Shown piece by piece: positions 12,846-25,560 of a stretch of DNA of 64,000 nucleotides (position 1 is its first letter; each line of letters opens with the position of its first letter). The stretch is from the NCBI GenBank assembly GCA_040954595.2, contig CM082576.2, positions 17,112,001 through 17,176,000 on the forward strand, written 5' to 3'. Source of the DNA: Balanoglossus misakiensis. Taxonomy: Eukaryota; Hemichordata. The translations under genes were made by a program, and so were the position numbers. Below the pieces are notes generated by a model. The model ran no database searches and was not told the DNA's origin. It saw nothing but the letters and a program-made list of their open reading frames with translations.

Positions 12846-15666
12846 CAGAACGCAAAAATAGTTTACGGATTGTGTCATTTAACTGTCGCTCTGTGAAATC
12901 AAGCTTTCATTCTGTGTATGATTTGTGTGAAACCCATGATATTTGTCTTTTACAAGAACACTGGCTTGCTAAGGAAGAGCTGTCAATTTTACATGACATA
13001 CATCCGGATTTTATGTCATTCGGAATATCTGCTTTTGATTCGTCTGAACTCCGTATTGGTAGACCGTACGGGGGGTTGCAATTCTTTGGCGTAGATCGCT
13101 TGGCAAACTTGCCAGTATTGTTGAGTTTGCTGATAGTCGCTTGCTTGGTTTAGTCTTAGAAAATGATACTGACAAACTTGTTATTGTAAACTGTTATTTG
13201 CCCACCAATACTAATGATAATTTTGAAGTGTTCAGTGAGTACTTGGCGAAAATTAATTCCAGTGTTTCTGATATTAACACTGGGAATGTCTTTTTTATTG
13301 GTGACTGGAATGCTGATGTAACTACTGATACAGGTTTTGGTCGTGAGTTGATGGAGCATTGTGAGCAATTTGGTTACATCGTTTCTGATGTTGAGCTGCT
13401 AGGCAGGGATTCCGGTACGTTTACTTATATTAGCGATGCTCATGGCAGTACTTCATGGATTGACCACTGTGTTACCACTGAAATTTCTCATAGCAATGTT
13501 CTTTCAATTTCGAGCCTTTGCAATGTTGTTGACTCCGACCATATTCCTGTTTCAATAGAGGTTCATTTCAACACTTCTGCTGATGAAAGCTTCAGCAGTA
13601 GTTCCTTCAAGCAATGTAATTTTCGAGTTGATTGGAAAAAATTGTCACAGCAGAATATATCCGCCTACACCCGTTGTACCAAAGCCAAGATTGATAAGAT
13701 TAATTTACCCGAAGAGTTATTCTGCACTAATGTGAACTGTACAGACCCTTCGCATTTACAGGCAATTGATACTTGTTATAGTAGTATTGTGGACGCATTG
13801 AATTGTGCTGCAAAAGATACCATTAGGCGTAAGTTTCACCAGAAAGTTCATGTTGTACCTGGCTGGAACGATTTTGTAAAAGAAAGTCACGACTATGCCC
13901 GTTCCATGTTTTTATTATGGGTTAATGGGGGTAAACCTAAACAAGGCCCGCTTTTTGAAACCATGAAACCTTCCAGAGCTCGTTTTTAGTATGCTTTACG
14001 TGCTTGTAAAAAGATTGAGAATCAAAATAGGGCTGACAAGATGGCTGACAATTTACGATGCCACAAACAGAACGACTTCTGGAAGGAAGTCAGAAAGCAA
14101 ACTAGCAGAAAAACGCCACTTTCTGACACTGTAGGTGGAGCGACTGGTGAGAGTGAAATTGCAATTATGTGGCACAAGCATTTCGGTGATATTTTGAATT
14201 CTGTCCAGGCTCAGACTGGTAAAAATGACATCGAGGAGAAAATGAAGTATGTTAAATTTTCTTCTGATATGTATGTTTCTGAAGACGAAGTAATTTCTGC
14301 TATACATAAGTTACCTGACGATAAGACAGCTGGCATTGACAATATTTCAGCTGAGCATCTCAAATTCTCAGACTCCTCTATTTTACCCATTTTGACTTGT
14401 TGTATTAATGCTATGATTGTTCATGGTTACCTGCCAACTGAGGCTATCAAAGTTATTTTAGTTCCAATTATTAAGGATAAAACTAAGCTTTGTAGTGATG
14501 CCAGTAACTACCGGCCGATAGCACTAGCAACTGTTTTCTCTAAAGTTTTTGAGCATATTTTACTTTCTCGTTGTGAGGAGTTTCTTACCTCTCATTATTT
14601 ACAATTTGGTTTCAAGCGAGAACATTCAACTGACCTGTGTTTATTTGCATTTAAAGAAATCATTAGCTACTACACCAGCAATGGAGGACCAATGTTTACT
14701 TGTTTTCTGGATGCTTCAAAAGCTTTTGACAGAGTTAATCACTTTAAACTGGTTAACAAGCTCATCGACAGGAATGTTCCCTTGTATGCTGTTCGAATTT
14801 TATATTACTGGTACAGAAATCAATTGTTTACTGTGTTGTGGGGTAATGAAACCTCAGAGTTGTTTTCTGTCTCTAACGGTGTAAGACAAAGGGGAGTACT
14901 CTCTCCCTATCTTTTTAATGTCTACATTGATGATCTTATCAATGCACTCTGTAAAGCCAAAGTTGGCTGTACCATGTGTGGTGTCAGCGCTAACACTTTA
15001 GGTTACGCTGACGACATGACTCTACTCAGTCCAAGTGTTAAGGGTCTACGCCGTCTTCTTAGAATTTGTGAAATTTATGGCAAGGATTATGATATCATTT
15101 ATAATTCTAGTAAAACTGTGTGCATGCTTTTTAATGGGAAGAATATTAGCGTTCAAAGAATTCCTTCGGTTAAACTTAATGACATCACTTTAAAGTTTGT
15201 ACCTGTACACACCTACCTGGGCCATGTTATATCTTGTGATGGTTGTGATAATGAAGATATTGAACGACAGAGAAGAGCATTTTGTGTTAGAGCAAACATG
15301 CTATTGAGACATTTTCAACATTGTAGTCAAGATGTGAAGAAAGTTTTATTTTTGGCATATTGTAGTAATATTTACTGTTGCAGTTTGTGGGCATCCTTTA
15401 AAGTTAAACCGATGAAAAAATGTAAAACTATGTACAATAATGTTTGGAGAAGACTTCTCGGTCTTCCGCCATTTTGCAGTGCATAGGGTATGTTTGCTAC
15501 AAACCATGTATTGTCACTTGGTGAAGTTTTTAGACGCAACATGTACAGTTTTAAGCGTAGACTCGAAAATTCTTCTAATGTTTTACTTGATGCGATCTGT
15601 TCATCAGATAGAGCGACTGACAGCATATTTTTCAAACATTGGCGAAAGCAATTGTATATAATGTAA
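12842..15666 (+). pseudogene. LINE A ORF2 (AP endonuclease + reverse transcriptase), broken
   Basis: The N-terminus is an APE-type endonuclease: IVSFNCRSVK, LLQEHWL, then FIGDWNAD and the SDHIPV motif. The reverse transcriptase follows, with TCFLDASKAFDRVNH, GVRQRGVLSPYLFNVYIDDL and the catalytic LGYADDMTL. This enzyme performs target-primed reverse transcription. Breaks: a frameshift near 13070-13140, an in-frame TAG at 13987-13989, and an in-frame TAG at 15484-15486, after which the family-typical C-terminus continues (GMFATNHVLSLGEVFRRN) to a stop at 15664-15666. Most of the protein is readable, so decay is fairly recent. Confidence 0.85.
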
Positions 15667-15860
15667 TTTTGCAGAGTTTTTGTGTGTGTGTGTCTCAGTT
15701 TCAGACTTTCCAGAGTATTTTCATTAGTGTTTTTTTTTTTCTTCTCTCTTTTGGGTATATGGACTTTTTTTTAAAAGTCTGAAATAAAGTATTATTATTA
15801 TTATAACTGATATTTAATGCTTGGAATATCTCAAGAATGTGTTCCTTCTAATGTCTTACC

Positions 15861-16286
15861 TTAGACACATCCAAAACCAGGACTGTTCTGTATGCCAAAT
15901 TGCATACACTGTATGACTTCACCACAGGTATCATTAAAGTATTTGCGCATGTGTTGGCCATGGGAAAAGTCTTGTTTTGCTGTGTTGCGGAAACGAACTC
16001 TAAACTTGACAAGAGGTGGGATGCAATCCAAGACAGTTGCAAATATCAGGATATCCTCCAGCCCGATTTCTGCTTCATTTTCTAGTGAATTAAGACAACA
16101 AAGAAATACTTTTCCTCTTCTTGTTTGCTTTTGTTGGAACCCTTTTGACTGAATGTTATAGGGAATAATTCCTCCAAACACTTGCCACTTAACTTCTTCT
16201 CTGTGTAAGTAATGAACTCTCTAAAAATGTCTGGCAAAGACTTGATGCTTTGCAACACTTCAAGCGTCGCATGTCCATCTTTGAAT
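15861..16286 (-). pseudogene. G2E3-like HECT ubiquitin-ligase C-terminal fragment
   Basis: Read on the minus strand from an acceptor-like site at 16287, the sequence encodes the end of a HECT domain: LPDIFREFI, LEDILIFATVLDCIPP, then FPMANTCANTLMIPV and finally MQFGIQNSPGFGCV before TAA (15861-15863). The T/C of TANTC-type motifs is the HECT catalytic Cys region, here MANTC. Two compensating frame changes (after IPPLVKF and after PVVKSY) break the frame. A 28-nt GT...AG stretch at 16082-16109 must also be skipped to keep it open. The rest of the gene is not visible. The HECT lobe call is strong; the G2E3-like assignment is by resemblance. Confidence 0.7.
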
Positions 16287-16429
16287 CTAAAGTGAAGAAA
16301 ATACCAAAGCATGTATAATTTTTTCACTTTTATTGCAAGTTATCTCATCATTTCAGTAGTAAGTTATCTGGCACTTGAAAAATAAAACAAAGCTTGAAAT
16401 GCTATGATGGATGCAAGGTGAAGATAGCA

Positions 16430-16690
16430 AAAATGAATTCGAAGAACAAGAATGTAATTTGACGGGAGCAAAAATTAAATCGAAGAACAAGAATGTAATT
16501 TGACGTGAAGAACAAGAATGTAATTTGACGAAAGCAAAAATGAAATCGAAGAACAAGAATGTCATTTGACGAAAGCAAACGTGGATTTGAAGAACAAGAA
16601 TGTAATTTGACGAAAGCAAAAATGAAATCGAACAACAAGAATGTAATTTGACGTGAAGAACAAGAATGTAATTTGACGAAAGCAAACGTG
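16430..16690. repeat. Minisatellite, ~24-42 bp units
   Basis: About seven units built on GAAGAACAAGAATGTAATTT followed by GACG and, in most units, AAAGCAAAAATGAAATC. Unit length varies by presence or absence of the second half. Open frames across it on the minus strand follow from the repeat and are not a gene. Confidence 0.9.
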
Positions 16691-17378
16691 GTTATTGAAG
16701 GCGAAGTGTTCATCCTGGATCCAGATGAGAAAGAGCCTAAACTGAAGAAACTCAACAGCAGCTAGCGGTATGACCGAGCCCCACAAGAAGTACAGACTAC
16801 GGCACGCGTACAAGATAGTCAAGAACTCTACAGAGATGGTACATGTAACTTGAACACATCAAGAGTACAGTCACAAATTGTTTTACAGAACTTCACTAAT
16901 AATGAAGAGACGCATTATTCAGCTAATACTTTATCTTGCATTCTATGGAACATTAATGGTATTAAAAGTAAGTGGAGCAATCCTGACTTTTTGAAGTACC
17001 TGCAGAATTTTGATGTAATTTTTTTGACAGAAACATGGGCTTCATGTGATGCCGATTATTCTTTACCTGGTTATGATAAATCTCACATCAGTCGTTGAAA
17101 AAACAATTACTTTGGTAGACCCTCAGGGGGGATAAGTATTTTTTACCGTAGTCAATTTCATAGAAATGTAAAGGTCTGATTGCACCAGTGATATTGTTTG
17201 GGTTATGTTTACCTTACATTCTTTAAAGATGGGTCCAGTTATTATGCTGATGAGCAAAATTTTTCACTTCTTGAAGATGACTTGGCATCACTTTCAGCAA
17301 AATTTCCAGATTTCAAATTCATTGTATGTGGAGATTTCAATGCTAGAACGGCTACTGAGCCGGATTATATTTCAAATA

Positions 17379-17586
17379 CTGTAAAACACTTTATTTTCGC
17401 GAGTCAAAATTTCCGCGATATCGAGAGAGGCCACTGTTTCGCGTGTATTAATTTTCACGTTCTCTTATTTCAGTCACTGCATCGTTATCTTCAAAAGAAA
17501 TTTACGCGACTTTTTATTTTCACGCTATTTTGGCTCTCGCGTATTTCACGAAAATTTATTGCTCGCGAAAATAAAGTGTTTTACAG
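17379..17586. mobile_element. MITE with CTGTAAAACAC termini, nested in LINE B
   Basis: Terminal inverted repeats start CTGTAAAACACTTTATTTTCG and end with the complement ...GTGTTTTACAG. Interior blocks with CGCGA/TCGCG are also inverted. It interrupts the LINE B endonuclease between the GDFNAR motif and the next recognisable block, so it inserted after LINE B. Related copies: 47613-47819, 51960-52140, 58078-58278. Confidence 0.85.
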
Positions 17587-18688
17587 TAATAATGTAAACT
17601 TGCTTCCACTTGGAGATGACTATATTTTTGAGGAACAGATACCAGATAGAGCCTCTATGGATCGCACTGTAAATTCTTATGGCCATTTACTACTTAGCTT
17701 TTGCAAGCACACTGGAATGAATATTGTTAATGGTAGATTGTATGACGATTTAAATCGTGGCCATTTTACTTGTGTGAAAGAACAAGGCGGAAGCGTTGTT
17801 GACTATATGTTTTAACAAATTATAATATGTAAATTTTGAGATTTTTGAATATTTTGGTGTGTCAGATCGCCCTAAATCAGATCACCATCCAGTCTTGTTT
17901 GACTTAAAATATCACACTGTATCACAGATCTCCAATGCTAAGTCCAATGAGGCTTTAGCTCAGTACACAAACTATACATGGAATGACAAATATCAAAATG
18001 CTTTTGTTTCCTTTTGGGATGGTGAAATGGGAAACAATTTTGCTACAGAGGTCATGGTTGCCCTTGAATACAATGATATTTCCCAGGCTACTTCCACCCT
18101 TATAGAGTCAATTCTTGCATCAGTTCAGTCTATGAAAGTGTCTTGTACAAAATTTACTGGCTCCTATCATGGAAAATGTAAATCCTGGTATGACCAAGAG
18201 TGTAGCCAATTGAAAAGGTGTGTTAATAAGGGTTTAAATAATTTTCGTAACAGTAGATCTAGTAGTTGTCTGAAGATCTATATTGATTTGAAAAAAAAGA
18301 GTATAAATGTTTATTGAATTTCAAGAAAAATGCTTTCTATGAATTTGAGAAGCAAAAACTATAAATATTGAGTAGGCAGTCTAACTCCAAGGAATTCTGG
18401 AAGTTAATTAATGTAAAGAAATGTGATCCAGCTCCAAATATTTCAGGGGAGGAGTGGTTTTTTTCAGATCTCTTTACTGAACCGTTAACACAGGTGCATA
18501 CTTCAGATACAGAATTTTATGAAGAAATTAAAACATTTATGGACCAGGTAAATTACCATGAGAACTCAAATGACACTGTGTATGAAACTGGAGAGCTTGA
18601 TGCTGATATTACAATGGGGGAATTTGATAATGCTCTTTGTCGCCTTAAAGGAGGTTCTAAAAAATTCTCCTTTACACCTGAAGAGACT

Positions 18689-18762
18689 GATTTTGTGTGT
18701 TTTCAATAAAATATTAAATACTGGTGATTTTGTGTGTTTTCAATAAAATATTGAATACTGGT
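18689..18762. repeat. Tandem 37-bp duplication inside LINE B
   Basis: Two adjacent copies (18689-18725 and 18726-18762) differ at one base and both contain TTTCAATAAAATATT. Confidence 0.9.
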
Positions 18763-19637
18763 AACTTCCCAGAACAGTGGGCCAAAAGGCTAATTGTACC
18801 TTTGCATAAGAAAGGTCCAAAAGATATTGTGAATAATAATACTCTTTTGCCCACCATAAATAAGGCTTTAGTGACATTATTTATCAAAGGTTACTGGCTT
18901 GGTCAGAGACATATTTTCCACTTATAGAAGAGCAAGGAGGTTTTCGAAAGAAATACTCAACTGCTGATAACATTTTTATTTTACATACCATTGTTACGAG
19001 ATATTTATACCTAAAAGACAGATTTTACTGTGCCTTTATAGACTTTGAAAAGGCATTTGATCGTGTAAACCATTGTCTTTTATTTTACAAATTGTTCAAA
19101 GCAGGTTTGAAAGGCAAAGTTTTTTTCTGTACTGCGCTCTATGTATGCTAATGTAACTGCATGTGTTCGAACTAGTGCAGGAATGTCAGATTTTTTTCAA
19201 ATGTGAGCTAGGTGTACAACAAGGTAGTATCCTGTCCCCACTCTTATTTACTTTATTTATCAATGATATGAGAGAAGCACTTGATCATGATTTTGCAGGA
19301 GTACACATAGCAACTATCAAACTTTTCTTCTTGCTTTTCGCTGATGATTTGACCCTTTTCAGCTCAACAAAAATTGGTTTGCAAAGATTATTGAACAACT
19401 TATCAGTTTACGCTAATAAGTGGAAACTGAGAGTTAATATTGACAAATCAAAAATCATTGTTTTTAGAGAGGGGTGGTCGGCTAAAAGCTAGTGAAAAGT
19501 GGTTTATAAATGGTAACAGAATTGAAGTTGTTGCAGCCTATAACTACCTTGGTGTACTGCTTTCTAGCTCTGGTTTATGGAACAAAGCACAGAGACAATT
19601 AGCAATTCAAGCTACAAAAGCTTTATTTAATATTTAA

Positions 19638-19778
19638 GCAATAAAACACCCCCAGCCATGGTATACCACTCGATTTTGACCAGTTCACGACATATACGCA
19701 CTTGCTATCGCTCGTGCGTATATGGAGTTGAACTGGTCAAAATCGAGTGGTATACCATGGCTGGAGGTGTTTTATTGC
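19638..19778. mobile_element. Short fold-back element
   Basis: A nearly perfect hairpin of about 140 bp. GCAATAAAACACC...GCCATGGTATACC on the left is mirrored on the right with one or two mismatches, around a small CGTGCG-containing loop. It abuts the 3' end of the neighbouring minus-strand gene. Confidence 0.85.
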
Positions 19779-19780
19779 TA

Positions 19781-22700
19781 TTATATTATACCTATATTGA
19801 AACTTTGCATAAAACATTTTAAAAAGGCATTTTCTTTGACTATGAGTTTTGCGTGATATATGACTGTGGTATGTGACGAATATATCACAGTCACGTGTCG
19901 TGTCTCGACCAATAAAATAGCGTGATTTACACCATCAATATACTGGTATAATATAATTAATATTAAAAAATCACTTTGCAAGTTCAGACTTCTTGATGTC
20001 AGTCTAACTCCCATCCTGTATACCAAAATGGCACCTGCATACCTGTAGGTTTGCTCAAACATATACGTGTAGTTTGCATCTTTAGCTTCAGAAGCATAGT
20101 GGATGAAATCGTTCACAGACACTGACTGCTCCTTTAACAAACGATCACGAACATAGGGCACCAATAATTCCCGAATGTTGCCTTGGACAGCCACATTCAG
20201 TAGCTGCCAAGCAATATGGTGATCTCCTCCACTCTTTGCATATTGTTGTGCTTTCTCTGATATAAAGCCCATTTCATGGGCTAAGTCAGACATGAAGACC
20301 TCCCAGTTAACAGCAAGGAAATTTCTCACCATATTCATTTCCATATGCAATTTGCCTGGACTGAGTATAACCCAACCAAACTCAAGCTGTGGTTTTGGAA
20401 GGGGACAGTACTGGCGATTAGTATGAACATGTCTTTCATATGCAGCCATTCCACTTATAGTTTCTGAACAAAGGTCACAGTGAAAAGACTCTCAGTCTGT
20501 AACCACGCAATCATGTAGGGTAGACCATCCATCGTCACTTTCAACCAGCATCGTTTTCCATCACCGACATTAGAGTTGTTTGATCCAGTTCTTGCAACAT
20601 TGCCTACTTCCCCTATCTTCAGGAGGACTGCTGTAACTGTCTTGCTAGAGTTGGGATTGAATAAGACAGGTTCTCCACAGAATACCTGTACTGGGTGTCC
20701 AGGATGACCTGACTGTAGGTGGCTGTATTTGGCAGCTACATCATCAGTTGCAGTTTCAACATTTGCTTCTTCCCCAGTTTTAGAGATGCTTACAATGAAT
20801 GCTTTCATTTTGGAATTTTCCTTTGGTGTTCGGATAAGCATCGTTCCAAGAGACTCCTTGCCTGCATTAAAAAAGATTAGGAATCAGTTATCATTAATGC
20901 TTTAGCAACATCTCTGGAGATTTTCTTTTTATCTAATGTCTTTATGATTCGTAAATTATATCTTGGTGTACCTGTGAGACAATACTACATGTATTTTACA
21001 TTTAGGTTAGATGTCATATTTCTTACAATTGTCTCTCTATGCCAAGTATTTCATCAAAAAAAATAAAATAATAATAAAACAGTGGTAGGCACCTGTCAAC
21101 TTTTCTGTAGCTTCCTTGAAGTTGGCCCTGCAACTTTCATTAGGACATTTCCTGGCTGTTTTCTTCATGGCTGTATCACACACTGGACATAGCTTTCTCT
21201 CTTTGTTTTTTTCTATCTCATCTACACGTTGGTCTATGTCATCCAAGAAACTGCCACCCTCATTGAACTGCTGCAGTACTACATCTTCCAGAGCTTTCTG
21301 GGTCATTCTTTTCAACTGAGAAAACATCACATTAGAATCAATGAAGTAGCTGACAAAGTCAATTGGACATGTTCCTATAGTTACATGCAACACAAATAAA
21401 AAAAATGTAATTGTATTGTTGAAATCTCACTTGTCCTCAGAAAATACAATTGTACCACTAACTAAAAATATAATATATTTTCTTTTTAAAATATCTATTA
21501 CAGCATACTTACTTCTCCTCGAACAATCTGGAAGCCCTTGGATAGATTTGTCTGATCTAATATCTTGGCAGTGAGCATCGTCTTCACTTCCACTTGGTTT
21601 CCTGATTCCAAATATTTCATCCAGTTTCTAAAGAAAGATCATGCATGTATTTTTACAGCTGCAGTGGACTATGCTTTTGAACATGACACTTAAACATTTA
21701 CACATACATATAATCTTGATGTGTTTACCATGATATAGACTGTGTTCCTTGTATGACATTAAGATGATACAAATTTACTTATGGTGATACACACATAGCA
21801 TTTGTTGAGGTGTCGTCTGCAAAAGTTACACAGACTCGCGTCACTAAATGACAAGCCTTACCTTGGAGCCAAGTTTGGTTTGAATTGAAGTCCCTCATGT
21901 CCCATTATTGAATAACAGATGCTAGTGAGGATAGAAATCCTTGGTTTTCCACCTGCTTTAACCTCATACTGTTTCTGCACAATCTGGTCATTGTCAAAGG
22001 CAATGGAGAGATCCCCTGCAGCAGGTAGTTGTATAGGTTCACTGGTCAGTGAATTGAGCCATCTCCTAAATGTTGTCCAACTGCCACTTGGAGTTAGCCT
22101 ACTAATGACAGATATTACCAAAGCACTGCCAGTCACCGCATATAGAAGTAGTGAAACTAGATAGGAATGCGAATGGAGCAATCCGCCATGAGCAAACAAT
22201 ATGATATAACTGTTCTACAGCCATCATTTTGACTCCAATAGTAGCAGGTGAGTGACATCACCTGTCTCTGTTGGTATTGTTACTGATGGGATGGTTTGAG
22301 TTCCTCTACTTACTAATTTAATGCTGCATTTGTCATATTTGCATAACTCACTGCTTGTCCCAGCATATGTATGGTCAGCTTTGTCCTCAGGGAAACAAAG
22401 CACACAGGTGTCATCATGAGGGTAGAAACTTTTCATGACTTTGTCAGTTTTATACTTCTTATTTTTTTCCATACATGTTTTATGGTACTCAAGGGTTCTT
22501 CTACATGTATTACACACATATATCGAATGGATTTCTTCTTTGTCACTTCTGACATCAATACCCCATGTATTATCAATCACAGGTGTGAAGTCATATATAT
22601 GACGGGCTCTGGTGAAGTCTGTTATTTGTGTTGCACATATCCTGCACACAGTCAACAACACACTGATATGGCCAGTAACTTCATCATCAAGATCTGTAAG

Positions 22701-23453
22701 CATGCAAATAAATCATAGCCAACAATTATAAATGTAATCATAAATATACAAAATATATAACATATATGTATAAAACATCTTATCTGGAGTAAAGTTGTTC
22801 AGCATTTTTCTTTTTTTCACATTTTTCAATTTTTTTTCAAATTAACAACACACTTCATGTGTATATTAACACTATTGTTTTTTTTCAGGACAATGGCAGA
22901 CTTGTAAATTTTGTAAATATTTGTAAAAACATCAAAATTTAAGAAAAAAAGAACAGGATGTAAAATGTGCACATTGACAAGACTATCAAATGCTTGACAT
23001 GGTGTCGTTACATGCATTTTGTGATGACTGAAATTGAGACCAATGACCAGTTGTTGAAACAGGACAGCATCAGTAAAAATCTAAAATTTATGATGCAAAA
23101 AAAAACAGTTTATTTTAAATGCTAAAACTGTAGAAAACAAAACTATGAATACTAAAACTTGTATCTCACACAACATAATAAGTACTAAAACTAGATACAG
23201 AAACTGTGAACTGAAACAATCTGAGTAATCAAAGAAACTATGGCAGTCGTTTGGCCATACCTGAACATTTCCGAAGCAAAAGTATCATCTGTCTCAGCAA
23301 TAAGCACCGAAATAATATGCCAATGTTTGACACCCATTTTTCAGGTCGATTTGCATTTTGACTGTCCACCGAAGGGTCGGGAACTCTTATAAAACCTTTC
23401 ACCGTGTTTTTGCCAACTCTGTTTTTGCTCCCACTTGCGAGGGAGCCAGCCAT
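19781..23453 (-). CDS. Zinc-finger protein of an uncharacterised, transposon-like family (possibly frameshifted)
   Basis: Six exons: 23261-23453, 22262-22693, 21862-22098, 21513-21627, 21093-21374 and 19781-20861. Phases match for exon pairs 1-2, 3-4 and 5-6; pairs 2-3 and 4-5 do not fit, so an exon edge is wrong or an indel is present. Exon 2 has a CRICATQI...CNTCRRTL...CVLC Cys pattern, like the N-terminal Zn region of RAG1-like and related invertebrate proteins. Exon 5 ends in a zinc ribbon (CPVCDTAMKK...CPNESC). Exon 6 has a C2H2-like finger (CDLCSET...ERHVH) and a domain with LHMEMNMVRNFLAVNWEVF and YMFEQTYRYAG. The last domain resembles large marine-invertebrate families, perhaps DUF6589-like. 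A one-base shift at a T4 run near 20480 breaks exon 6. Function unknown; nucleic-acid binding is inferred from the zinc fingers. Confidence 0.6.
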
Positions 23454-23653
23454 GTCAACTGTCTGTGTACGTTAGCGTGCGCACGGTGGCGTCTGCTACT
23501 GGTGCGTAGTTGGTGACGTCACACTGCATATCGAGATCGACGCTACGCTGCTGCGCGATAAGTGAAAGTGAATAAAAACGACGCAAATCACTCATGTTTT
23601 TCACAAAGATTTTATTAGAATCTCTCTACAAGGAAGGTGTCGGTTCACTTTAA
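23272..23653 (-). repeat. 382-bp segment, inverted partner of 43363-43744
   Basis: Contains the last codons and 3' UTR of the upstream gene, the intergenic promoter interval, and nearly all of exon 1 of the downstream gene. The reverse complement matches 43363-43744 over 382 bp with one difference (second codon of exon 1, GCT here, ACT there) and no indel. Confidence 0.95.
23611..23616 (-). terminator. AATAAA poly(A) signal
   Basis: AATAAA on the minus strand, about 30 bp after the TGA at 23645-23647, suited to end the small upstream gene. Confidence 0.6.
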
Positions 23654-24348
23654 GGTTTTGTCAAGTGCCTCTTCGGTTTCTTCTACACAGCCACCTTTGG
23701 TATGCACGTGATATATACAAGACAGGATGGCTCCTCCCCCTGGCTGGTCTCTATTCACACGGCTCTTCTTAAAGCGTTGGTGTTGAGCTGGGGTTTTACT
23801 TGGACCAGCATCCCCAGTGAACTGACTGCAAGAGAAAAGAAAAGAAATAAATTTGTGTAAATGTACAAATTTGGTGTTGCTATCAAAAGCATGGCATCTC
23901 ATATTTGTGAGTCAATGAATATTCCTACCCACTTTACATACAGTATTCCATAGAAACATGTCCAAGTACCTAGGGAAAGTATTTTACAATTTACAGTACA
24001 ATTGATGTTCAAGTGAAGTAATTACTTGTCATGAAATCTGTGACACTATACACTTGCAACAGATAATATGTTAGTCAAAAAAGTAGTCATTAAGAAATGC
24101 ACAAAGAAAATAAATGGAAAAAATACATTTTGTGAAATTACCTTAACTACTATGCATGCTTTCTGCTCTATTTGCTAACTGTAAAGTACAATGAAAATCT
24201 TACCATTCAATCTTTGTGACCATCCTGTTTTCCAGTAACTCTTTGAACTTCCCACACAGGTTGCAATAGTCGAATGAACGGCATATGGGCTTTAAATAAG
24301 GACCGAAAACAGCCGAACATAACTCTGCGTACAATACTTCCGCATTAG
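23645..24348 (-). CDS. Unrecognised gene, last two exons
   Basis: Two exons are joined with matching phase 2: 24204-24348, with a good donor, and 23645-23825, after a strong pyrimidine tract and TTGCAG acceptor. The first has FDYCNLCGKFKELLENRM; the Cys pair suggests a metal site. The second has FTGDAGPSKTPAQHQRFKK, then CIYHVHTKGGC and a terminal TGA, followed by AATAAA. I do not recognise the family. Upstream exons were not found; the exon at 24348 starts at a weak ATTAG acceptor with in-frame stops before it. The gene lies head-to-tail with the zinc-finger gene, 158 bp from poly(A) signal to the next start codon, so the two share a very short intergenic region. Confidence 0.45.
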
Positions 24349-25560
24349 CTAATTAATATTAATATGTACTATTGCGCATGCGCTTTACGCGAAGAAACAA
24401 TGTCTTATTTTAGACTGAACACAAACTGATATTAGCCAAGTTAGAATATGGTCGGGTCTGTAATAAAAATCGCGTCAAGGACACAGTGGTCCCATTGAGG
24501 GATTACACAAGAAAAAGTCTACACCGGAGTACATGGCCATATACAGACACACACACACACACACATACACACACACACACATAGAGAGAGAGATCAATGG
24601 GCAAACACTGACTGACCCATAAGCTGCCAATGGCATATGTACTGTACATACCGGTACACTAAATAGAACAGCTGGCCTCTATAAAACTTAGCCAGTTATG
24701 TAATCATTCAGGAATTTGCTGTGTTTATATGAAACACAGGAGGGAGTTCCTGCCTAATTAAAACAACTCAATAAAGTAAATACACACCACTTTGCAAAGC
24801 AATCTGACCAGTAGTTCTTGAGTTACTGAGTTTTGACCAAATTCCCATTTTTCCAGCTAATTTGCATATTTTTGGCAATGACAACTTAATTTGAACAAAC
24901 CCCCATCTACAGCCCAGCCTGCATCTGCACACCAAATATCAAGGTTATACGCGCAGCGGTTTTCAAGTTTTTGATGTGGACGGACATACAGACATATATC
25001 CATACATCCATCCATACATACAGACGGAACCGATCCCATAAGGTCCCATGGTAAAAACCAATGGGACCTAAAAACCACCAACTACCGGTACAATGATGAA
25101 GAACTCTCTAAAGGAAAATTAAAAATACCGCGAAAAATTTCCCTGGAAAAAAGCGCGCTTTTATTTCTGAATAATTATAACTAGGCAACGTCAACGCTGA
25201 TTGGTCCAGAAGATGATGAATTAATTATCTGACGTCAAGTAACTTTCCAAGCGCGGGAGATACACATAAATATGGCTCCGCAGATGCCTCTCATTAAAAA
25301 GAGCTCCGCATCCTGTCATCAGCTCAGCCTGAATATGTTTACATTGAAAATACGCAATTTGATAGCAATAGTTTAATCTAGGAAGCCTTCTGCCCAGCGC
25401 ATCGCTCAGATCATAAACATGATAAAACAGTGGTTACTTGGCAAGTGCTGAAGCCAACCAAGACCATACAGGGCCCTGCAGCACAAGATTACTGTCATCT
25501 TGCACATACCATTGTCCCTTGCAAACCCACTACACTTGCCACATTCTTCGTCGTTGATGT
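24349..25560. other. Non-coding stretch with microsatellite and repeat fragments
   Basis: Holds a (CA)n tract at about 24545-24583 and a repeat-like block at 24790-25080 ending in a small hairpin (GGTCCCATGG...CCAATGGGACC). No gene supported. Confidence 0.6.

Larger units (their letters stand above)
11340..15806 (+). mobile_element. CR1-like non-LTR retrotransposon (LINE A), decayed
   Basis: Two consecutive ORFs (11548-12845 and 12842-15666) encode a zinc-finger ORF1 protein and an endonuclease-reverse transcriptase. The sequence ends at AATAAAG followed by an (ATT)n tail at about 15783-15806, a 3' tail type common in CR1-like elements. Both ORFs are interrupted. The 5' boundary is uncertain. 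Confidence 0.85.
16850..19637 (+). pseudogene. LINE B endonuclease-reverse transcriptase, heavily decayed
   Basis: Scattered frames give, in order, an APE endonuclease start (LSCILWNINGIKSKW, DVIFLTETWA), FIVCGDFNAR, SDHHPVLFDLKY, a finger/palm entry (FIDFEKAFDRVNH-like at about 19035-19075) and RT motifs GVQQGSILSPLLFTLFINDM, then LLFADDLTLFS (about 19330-19365). Many stops and frame changes, one nested MITE at 17379-17586, and a tandem 37-bp duplication at 18689-18762 show it is dead. No ORF1 or tail was recognised. It stops just before the fold-back element at 19638. Confidence 0.8.

Noticed and set aside
16353-16822. Overlapping minus-strand frames of repeated FLFF/ITFLF peptides
   Set aside because: Direct translation of the minisatellite; no independent support.
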